Shown here piece after piece: positions 7,184-11,718 of a stretch of DNA of 11,718 nucleotides (the stretch's first letter is position 1; each line of letters starts with the position of its first letter). The notes beneath the pieces are model-generated. The model made no database searches. It saw only the letters and a program-made list of their open reading frames with translations, and was not told where the DNA came from. The stretch comes from Rhizoclosmatium globosum (taxonomy: Eukaryota > Chytridiomycota > Chytridiomycetes > Chytridiales > Chytriomycetaceae), in NCBI GenBank assembly GCA_002104985.1, contig MCGO01000419.1, forward strand, positions 1-11,718, written 5' to 3'. Both the position numbers and the translations under genes were made by a program.

Positions 7184-9110
7184 CAAGGGGTGGCCACGGG
7201 GTGTCTAAAAAAATTGATCTCTTGTTTTGATCAAATTGATTAAACATATACTCAGGAGTTATCCCGCGGTGTCCCTTGTACATTTTTGCAGCAAATTCTT
7301 CCATTTCAAAGGAAAAGCCCCTGCCGGTAACCATCCATACCCCTGAAACATCGCCAAAAATACCGTTTTATAAGATCAAGACTCACTGATTGAAATGATT
7401 CAGGGACTGTTTTTTGCAGACCTGGTAGCGAGTAGTTGCAATTTTCGCGGGTGTAGCACTTGAACGCACCCCAAAACTTTTCAATTGGATTGAACTCTGG
7501 ATGGAACTTTGGAAGCATGTCAAAGATGTGCTCAGTCCCAGAGGATGCCTTTCTGCTCCAAGAAGTCTGGTTGGTGTTGCAGGAGATTCAAAGCACAGCA
7601 GTCAAATGGTGCTGAGGTGAGGCAACTCTGTTCCACACTTCCTTTTTGGTTTCTCCTCTGCTGTAACTTATCCCCTCTCTCTTGAAATAAAGAGCAAGCC
7701 TTTTGGGTCTCCATTAGCTCGCTTAAAGTGGAAGAGTTGCTGAACATTTCCATCCATCACCCATTGAAATTCTGGGAGTTTTTTCCCCCATCCCTCACCT
7801 CAGAGTGATAAGACTAGCATCAAGTCCATCAACGCATTGCTTTGCATGGTTTGCTGAATTGTCAAAGACCCACAGTCCTTGCTTTGTGGGATGCAGTGTG
7901 TCAAACAAGGTAATTGCTGCCCTTGTTTGCTCTTCCAAACTCTCACAGCACCAGTAGTCATCTGAATTCTTCCCTGGCTCAATACAAACTTTGTAGAAGA
8001 GTCCATGACAAGGTCGAATGAAAACCGTGCCCATTACAGTCTTCCCATCTCCCTTCTTTTGCAACACCTTCTCCCCCTTCTCCATCCACAGCAACTTCTT
8101 CCCATTGTATGCTGCAAATGAGCACTCATTGTGAAAGACTCATTGTGAAAGACAGGGACAATCTCCTTCTGGCCAATAGGGAGTGTTCGAGGAATGGGAG
8201 TCAAATCATCACCCTCAAACTGGATCATCAGCTTCAATCCTCTCTACAAATGCCTTCCTATACTCTCTTACATTGTCTCTCTCATTGCCATCCTTGTATA
8301 TTCCCTTTCTGACAGTGGTGTGCTTGAAGCAAAGAACCTCCAACCATCTGTACACAGTGGCATCATCAAAAGGCTTTTAACAATTGATTCCAATTCCTGG
8401 CAATGAAGTTTCGTGAATCCAAAGCTTAAAATCTTTGAAACTTTGCTTGTCTGGTTTGAGTGATTGAAGATAATTACGAATGCAAACTCTGACATCCTCA
8501 TTATATGAGATTCTTACATTTGTCCCCAGTTTTGAGCAGGTAACTGAAGAGATGTAAAGTAGAAATTTCCCCAGCGTTTTATCTGCCAGGCACCCCATTC
8601 ACAATGATTCAAGCAGGATTTGCTTGCATTTATTTCAGCTTTGCGAAGACTTTGACTCTTCACTGCTGTGAAATATGAATTAAGAGCCATAACGACATAA
8701 GTTTCATGAAATAAAGGAAGTCAGTGTCCACCTTCAATAAAGTCCTCATCTTTGTTCTTGTTTAGGGCCTCAGTCTCAACCATTATGGCTTCCTTAATTT
8801 CTCTTTTCAATTTTTTAGCTGCGTTGGCAACCTGTGATGTTTCCTTGTATTTGTTTTTTTTTGAACAGTTGTGTTTGACGTCTGCACAATTTTAGCCAAA
8901 TGCCGCCACATAGCGAGCTCAGTGCCAAATTTGATATCAGCAACATGTAAACCCTAATGGTGGTGTGGATAACTAGTATTAGGCCTATCACAGGCTTTAT
9001 GATGGCCAAGCCTTCTCTTATCCTTCATAAAATCTCGAACTTTAACCTGCTTCTTCTCTCTCCTGCAGCGTGTAGTCAACCCAAACTCTCCGGTTCTTGA
9101 CTAAGAAACA
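7179..9110 (-). pseudogene. DDE superfamily transposase, inactivated
   Basis: Cut-and-paste transposase of the DDE type common in basidiomycetes. From the N-terminus: a basic region (VKVRDFMKDKRRLGHHKACD, ~9050-8990); a helical region with EIKEAIMVETEAL and SLRKAEINASKSC (8830-8600); NEDVRVCIRNYLQ; TVYRWLEVLCF; KGIYKDGNERDNVREYRKAF; PIPRTLPIGQKEIVPVFHNE; LWMEKGEKVLQKKG; PGKNSDDYW; WVFDNSANH; CCAL.LL..QPDFLEQKG; LPKFHPEFNPIEKFWGAFK; and a C-terminus with MYKGHRGITPEYM. Catalytic positions: the first Asp is Asn (8142-8144), the second Asp is present (7861-7863) and the Glu is present (7480-7482). Breaks include stops at 8721-8723, 8377-8379 and 7795-7797, frameshifts near 8520, 8237, 7620, 7520 and 7313, and a 14-bp duplication at 8124-8151. 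The family is secure; the 5' end of the gene is approximate. Confidence 0.87.
8124..8151 (-). repeat. 14-bp tandem duplication inside the transposase
   Basis: Two adjacent exact copies of ACTCATTGTGAAAG (plus strand, 8124-8137 and 8138-8151). They duplicate the catalytic F-H-N-E codons and shift the frame. With one copy removed the frame would read through the catalytic block into the YNGKK..LWMEKG segment, so this is a late disabling event. Confidence 0.9.
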
Positions 9111-9193
9111 CCTGCTCTTTTAAGATCCGGTGTTACATTTATTTTTGATGGTGCAATAAAGAAGATGAGTAACGTAATTTGGGGGAAATTTGT

Positions 9194-9210
9194 GATGACT
9201 TCAGACGCAA
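9194..9210 (-). repeat. Right terminal inverted repeat
   Basis: Reads TTGCGTCTGAAGTCATC on the minus strand, matching the left repeat at 16 of 17 positions. AGTA follows outward in both flanks, with a one-base spacing difference. Confidence 0.8.
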
Positions 9211-9212
9211 AC

Positions 9213-10000
9213 TACTATATGGGTTTGACTGATAATCAATGCAGCCTTATTGACTGATTGTTGTTCTTGATCAGGTTGGTCATATCAGCAAGAACTTGGT
9301 TCTTGATCTTGTTGTGGTTCTGGTCTATGACAACTGCATAGAGCAGACTTTTGTTTTTCTTTTATTGTGAGGTGGAGGGCTGGAGAGGTTTATTGCACAT
9401 GATTTCACAACTGAAAGGTAGGAAACGTGTTGCCTGCTGGATTCACTGGATTCACAGCCTTCCTCCTGGTTTTGTGAATCAAAAACATGAAAAGACTTCC
9501 ACCAAAACTTAACTTATCTGTCTCACACTGTAAACACAAGAAAATCAGAAAGAAAAAAAGTGAAAGCAAAAGGCACTGCAGAACCAAGCCATGCCCAAAC
9601 AGCTTCCTGGTATTCAAGATTTGATGGTAAAGGAAGATCAAGAATTCAACAACTCCAGGCTCTCCCACGCCACTGTGCAACAGGTGTGTATTCTAATAAA
9701 GGAATTGTTAATTACAAACAATCAAGATTGTAACTTCCGCCAAAGTGAGAACACCACCACACCAAACCAACATCCTGGAATCAGTCAACAGCATAGGTTT
9801 CTACTATGCACCATCAACAATACAGAAATATAATATATATTATCTCTATCTTGCTTCATTAGTTATCAACTTAACACAAGTGAGCTCTGTGTTCAGAATC
9901 CCTTACGCCACAATTTCTGTAAGCACAAAATTGCTGACATCTAACGTATCTCTGTGAATGGATTAGATGTTTTGAAGACATAAACAGACCATAAACGCAA
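9213..10000. other. Unassigned region with scattered coding-like stretches
   Basis: Minus strand 9420-9230 reads NLSSPPPHNKRKTKV and, after a shift, AVVIDQNHNKIKNQVLADM with Asn/Gln-rich continuation. The latter comes from two copies of GTTCTTGATC (9263-9272, 9299-9308). Plus strand ~9515-9735 has a basic peptide with KGTAEPSHAQTASWYSRFDG. None has a recognised domain, and neighbouring frames are open as well. Confidence 0.3.
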
Positions 10001-10021
10001 CCCATTTCAAATCCTCATTAG

Positions 10022-10273
10022 AGAAACAAACTCAACAAATGTTCAACTGCAGTTGGAACCAACCATCTTCAATGTATTCTCCCTCATATATGTGCCACAC
10101 ACACGTGCATAACTAGTCTCCTGGCCATGCAGCTGTCAGAAGTAGGATCCATTGCTTGCAGTCAAGTGTTGAACAGAAAGAAGGTCAAGATGTTTTACAA
10201 TAGAGCCAGCCATGTTGTGACTATGGCATCCCTCATGGAAAGCGAATTTCCAGGCCAATGTATGTATGGATAG
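10022..10273 (+). pseudogene. Unassigned open frame, 83 codons without an early ATG
   Basis: Open in frame 2 between TAG at 10019 and TAG at 10271. The first in-frame ATG is at 10127 and would give 48 residues: MQLSEVGSIACSQVLNRKKV, then a segment with NRASHVVTMASLMESEF. Its composition is protein-like and it could be an internal exon or gene remnant. No acceptor/donor pair was established and no family is recognised. Confidence 0.25.
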
Positions 10274-10420
10274 GCCTTGAATCTGTCAGTTGCTTAGTCG
10301 TTATGGGCCTCTGTCATATACACAATTTGCAAGAACATTGGATTTGGCCAAAAACTGCAATTGTAGCGAGCAGAAGTGTACCTCGTCGAAGCCCGCTGGC
10401 GCGAGCTTTTAGTGATTTTG

Positions 10421-10436
10421 GGTGAGTGTGTTGAGT
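10421..10436 (+). repeat. 16-bp direct repeat, copy 1
   Basis: GGTGAGTGTGTTGAGT, identical to 10806-10821. Both copies contain a strong 5' splice-site consensus G|GTGAGT; copy 2 is the donor of coding exon 1 of the downstream gene. Confidence 0.7.
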
Positions 10437-10551
10437 CAGTGGTGGCTGTAGTGGGCAAAACTCAAATTTTTTCTCCGTCATCAATTGAAAGTTTGAACTG
10501 ACGGCACCTTCTCCCCCAACGCACTAGAAGGGGCCTAAACATTTTCCAGCT

Positions 10552-10563
10552 CTTAAATAAAAG
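10552..10563 (+). promoter_or_regulatory. Possible TATA-like element
   Basis: CTTAAATAAAAG lies about 140 bp before the proposed start codon. This is a motif by eye only; many fungal promoters lack a TATA box. Confidence 0.2.
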
Positions 10564-10684
10564 TAAAAACGCGAAAAAGCAGTCTATTACATTCAAGCAA
10601 CGTACTTTAAAATGATGTAGACGTAATAATTATCCTTATGCGTCCTGTGGTTCAAAAGTAATTAGCGTTTCCAAATCAAAACTC

Positions 10685-10762
10685 ATGACAAAACTCTGCC
10701 ATGCGTCCAAAACATCAAATCCGACACCTCACTTGGGCGAGGAAGTCAAGACAAGACTTTAA
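10685..10762 (+). other. Upstream ORF overlapping the host-gene start
   Basis: An ATG at 10685 opens a 25-codon frame that overlaps the proposed start at 10701 in another frame and ends at TAA 10760-10762. If transcribed it would lower initiation at 10701. Confidence 0.35.
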
Positions 10763-11713
10763 ATTACATCGTGCGTATCAAAGAAGCCCTTCGAACAACG
10801 CTGTTGGTGAGTGTGTTGAGTGCGTGCCTCTCTAATGACCAAACACGTTATAGATCCCAACCATAGTCCAGCAATACCAGCCGCAAATAACAACAATACA
10901 ATGTCTCAATTTGCAGCAGCCAGACTGAGCAAACCGGAATGCAGACGACGGTGAGTTCAACGTTACCCATTCAGTCGCCCACTCAAACCTTCAATCATAG
11001 ACCACTCCGATCAAATCAATCAACTGCTGGAGGACGTGGCTTCAACCTTAACGGACAGTGGGAATAATCCAAGACATGGTAAGTTCTTTCTCTAGCTCAG
11101 CACGTTGCTGATTTCAACACACACGCACAGACACACACACAGGCGACCTGGGCCTCAAAACCAATCTTCCAACCACGGTCGCTCAAGCGCTTTTCTATAC
11201 AAGCCTACAGTCAATTGAAACCGTGGATCCAATGGTGAGGAATTGCAGCAGATCCTTTACAAAACTTCAACTCTTATTAAACCGTTCTTCAGTGATTGTC
11301 CCTCTCTGTCTCACTTTGCATTCTCTCTGCAATCAAGACCCGTTTTGGCAGCTTCTGTTTTAACGACCGATGGCTTGAACTTCACACACACAAGTCACGG
11401 GCAAACAAGCTGTGCCCAAACCACATACCGCGAAGAAAGAAAGACGCAAAGAATGAAACAACTGAAGACAAGCCAGGTAAGTTTGTCTTGAATGCCGTAT
11501 TGCATAGCTGATCAATAGTTTACCAGTTACAAAGAAGTTTCGACTTGAGTCCTCTAACACCGATTCGGATGCCGACGCAAAAGGAATGCTATGTGAGTCC
11601 TGTGTTGCTTGTCACATAATTTTATGGTATCTAATTCAATAATAGATCGAAAACGAGAGCATCAAGACAATATGTATGATCAAGAAGAGCCTTGTACCAA
11701 GAAACTGCGTTAA
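10701..11713 (+). CDS. Probable host gene of six exons, unknown product (about 182 aa)
   Basis: Exons 10701-10806, 11001-11078, 11143-11234, 11338-11476, 11527-11592 and 11646-11713 sum to 549 nt, with phases agreeing throughout to TAA at 11711. Introns: 194 nt (GTGAGT/CATAG), 64 nt (GTAAGT/ACACAG), 103 nt (GTGAGG/CAAG), 50 nt (GTAAGT/ACCAG) and 53 nt (GTGAGT/AATAG). The ATG at 10701 follows an in-frame stop. The N-terminus is basic (MRPKHQIRHLTWARKSRQDF). The centre has an acidic helix-like DQINQLLEDVAS and an RFGSFCFNDRWLELHTHKSR block. Basic clusters PRRKK, VTKKF, YRKREHQ and a final TKKLR suggest nuclear targeting (inference). No transmembrane segment or known domain was recognised, and no frameshift or internal stop was seen. 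The third intron's acceptor (AAG at 11337) was chosen because it keeps the frame. Confidence 0.65.
10806..10821 (+). repeat. 16-bp direct repeat, copy 2 (exon 1 donor)
   Basis: GGTGAGTGTGTTGAGT, identical to 10421-10436. The exon 1/intron 1 boundary falls after its first G. Confidence 0.7.
10930..10950 (+). other. Possible 21-nt cassette microexon in intron 1 of the host gene
   Basis: A strong donor GTGAGT begins at 10951 and pairs with the acceptor CATAG at 11000 to give a perfect 50-nt intron. If an upstream acceptor (AG at 10928-10929) is used, the 21 nt add seven codons (ANRNADD) in phase. An alternative CAG at 10942-10944 would leave a 6-nt exon (two Asp codons), also in phase. Confidence 0.35.
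11117..11142 (+). repeat. Short AC-rich microsatellite at an intron 3' end
   Basis: An imperfect (AC)n tract ending in ACACAG forms the 3' end of the 64-nt intron of the host gene in place of a pyrimidine tract. Its length may vary between strains. Confidence 0.6.
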
Positions 11714-11718
11714 CACTG

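Larger units (their letters stand above)
7166..9212 (-). mobile_element. DDE transposon with terminal inverted repeats, about 2.05 kb
   Basis: Near-identical inverted repeats of 17 nt (one mismatch) bracket a minus-strand transposase pseudogene and almost nothing else. The dinucleotide TA lies just outside each repeat (7164-7165 and 9213-9214), matching the TA target duplication of the IS630/Tc1/mariner superfamily. The repeats, the TA and the DDE gene together define a full-length element. The exact outer base is uncertain by one, because the left flank has one base fewer between TA and TTGC. Confidence 0.8.
10274..10684 (+). other. Upstream region of the host gene, no coding sequence seen
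   Basis: CpG dinucleotides become frequent here (for example around 10383-10405, CGTCGAAGCCCGCTGGCGCG), unlike the transposon-derived sequence before it. This fits a promoter or 5' leader region of the following gene. Confidence 0.4.

Noticed and set aside
6929..7243. Plus-strand 104-codon open frame
   Set aside because: Its 3' part is antisense to the transposase C-terminus and it overlaps the transposon end; no domain is visible.
8109..8406. Several plus-strand open frames over the transposase
   Set aside because: They are antisense to clearly conserved transposase blocks and do not resemble any protein.
9405..9680. Minus-strand 91-codon hydrophobic open frame
   Set aside because: It appears to be the complement of a Lys/Arg-rich plus-strand stretch; the poly-Leu/Phe content comes from A-rich sequence rather than a membrane protein.
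10901..10950. ATG at 10901 as start of the host gene
   Set aside because: Its frame reaches the donor at 10951 with two bases left over. The 50-nt intron then leads into a frame that stops quickly, and matching the exon-2 frame would need a 24-nt intron.
11235..11292. A 58-nt intron ending at TTCTTCAG (11292) for intron 3 of the host gene
   Set aside because: The acceptor looks good, but the next in-phase codon is TGA; the AAG acceptor at 11337 keeps the frame open.
1..11718. tRNA, rRNA, CRISPR array, bacterial operon signals
   Set aside because: None seen; intron structure and mobile-element types are eukaryotic.

Overview
The window looks like transposon-rich nuclear DNA of a fungus, most likely a basidiomycete. 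There are no prokaryotic features. Open frames are joined by GT-AG introns of about 45-65 nt. The Helitron and the DDE transposase resemble families I associate with basidiomycetes, rust fungi included. The moderately low GC (about 40% by eye) would suit a rust fungus. Taxon assignment is inference: no rRNA or other marker gene is present.

Layout. 1-~3970 (+): a decayed autonomous Helitron gene. In order it has a Cys-rich N-terminus, a Helitron_like_N domain, the HUH/two-tyrosine Rep nuclease, and the start of a PIF1-like helicase up to Walker A and a remnant of motif II. It carries seven probable introns of 45-55 nt, at least two in-frame stops and many 1-nt frameshifts, and it enters the window already in progress. 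~3970-4262 (+): the helicase is cut off, and a tail resembling the C-terminus of a ubiquitin-specific protease (USP) follows in the same frame. 4471-5186 (-): an unassigned two-exon gene remnant with a clean 47-nt intron and a motif reminiscent of TnpB/Fanzor. 5289-5690 (+): a possible Pro/Gln/His-rich coding fragment. 6604-6723 (+): a short peptide with a YVDD reverse-transcriptase-like motif. 7166-9212: a complete-length but inactive DNA transposon of about 2.05 kb. It has inverted terminal repeats (7167-7183 and 9194-9210), TA next to each end, and a minus-strand DDE transposase pseudogene whose stop codon lies inside the left repeat. 9213-10700: mostly unassignable. 10701-11713 (+): a probable intact host gene of six exons whose splice phases agree all the way to a stop codon. 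I do not recognise its product; the C-terminus is strongly basic and may be nuclear.

The genes do not form a pathway. The window is a mobile-element graveyard (rolling-circle Helitron, cut-and-paste DDE element, possible retroelement scrap, possible TnpB/Fanzor-like scrap) next to one apparently functional single-copy-type gene, and base composition becomes visibly richer in CpG on that side.
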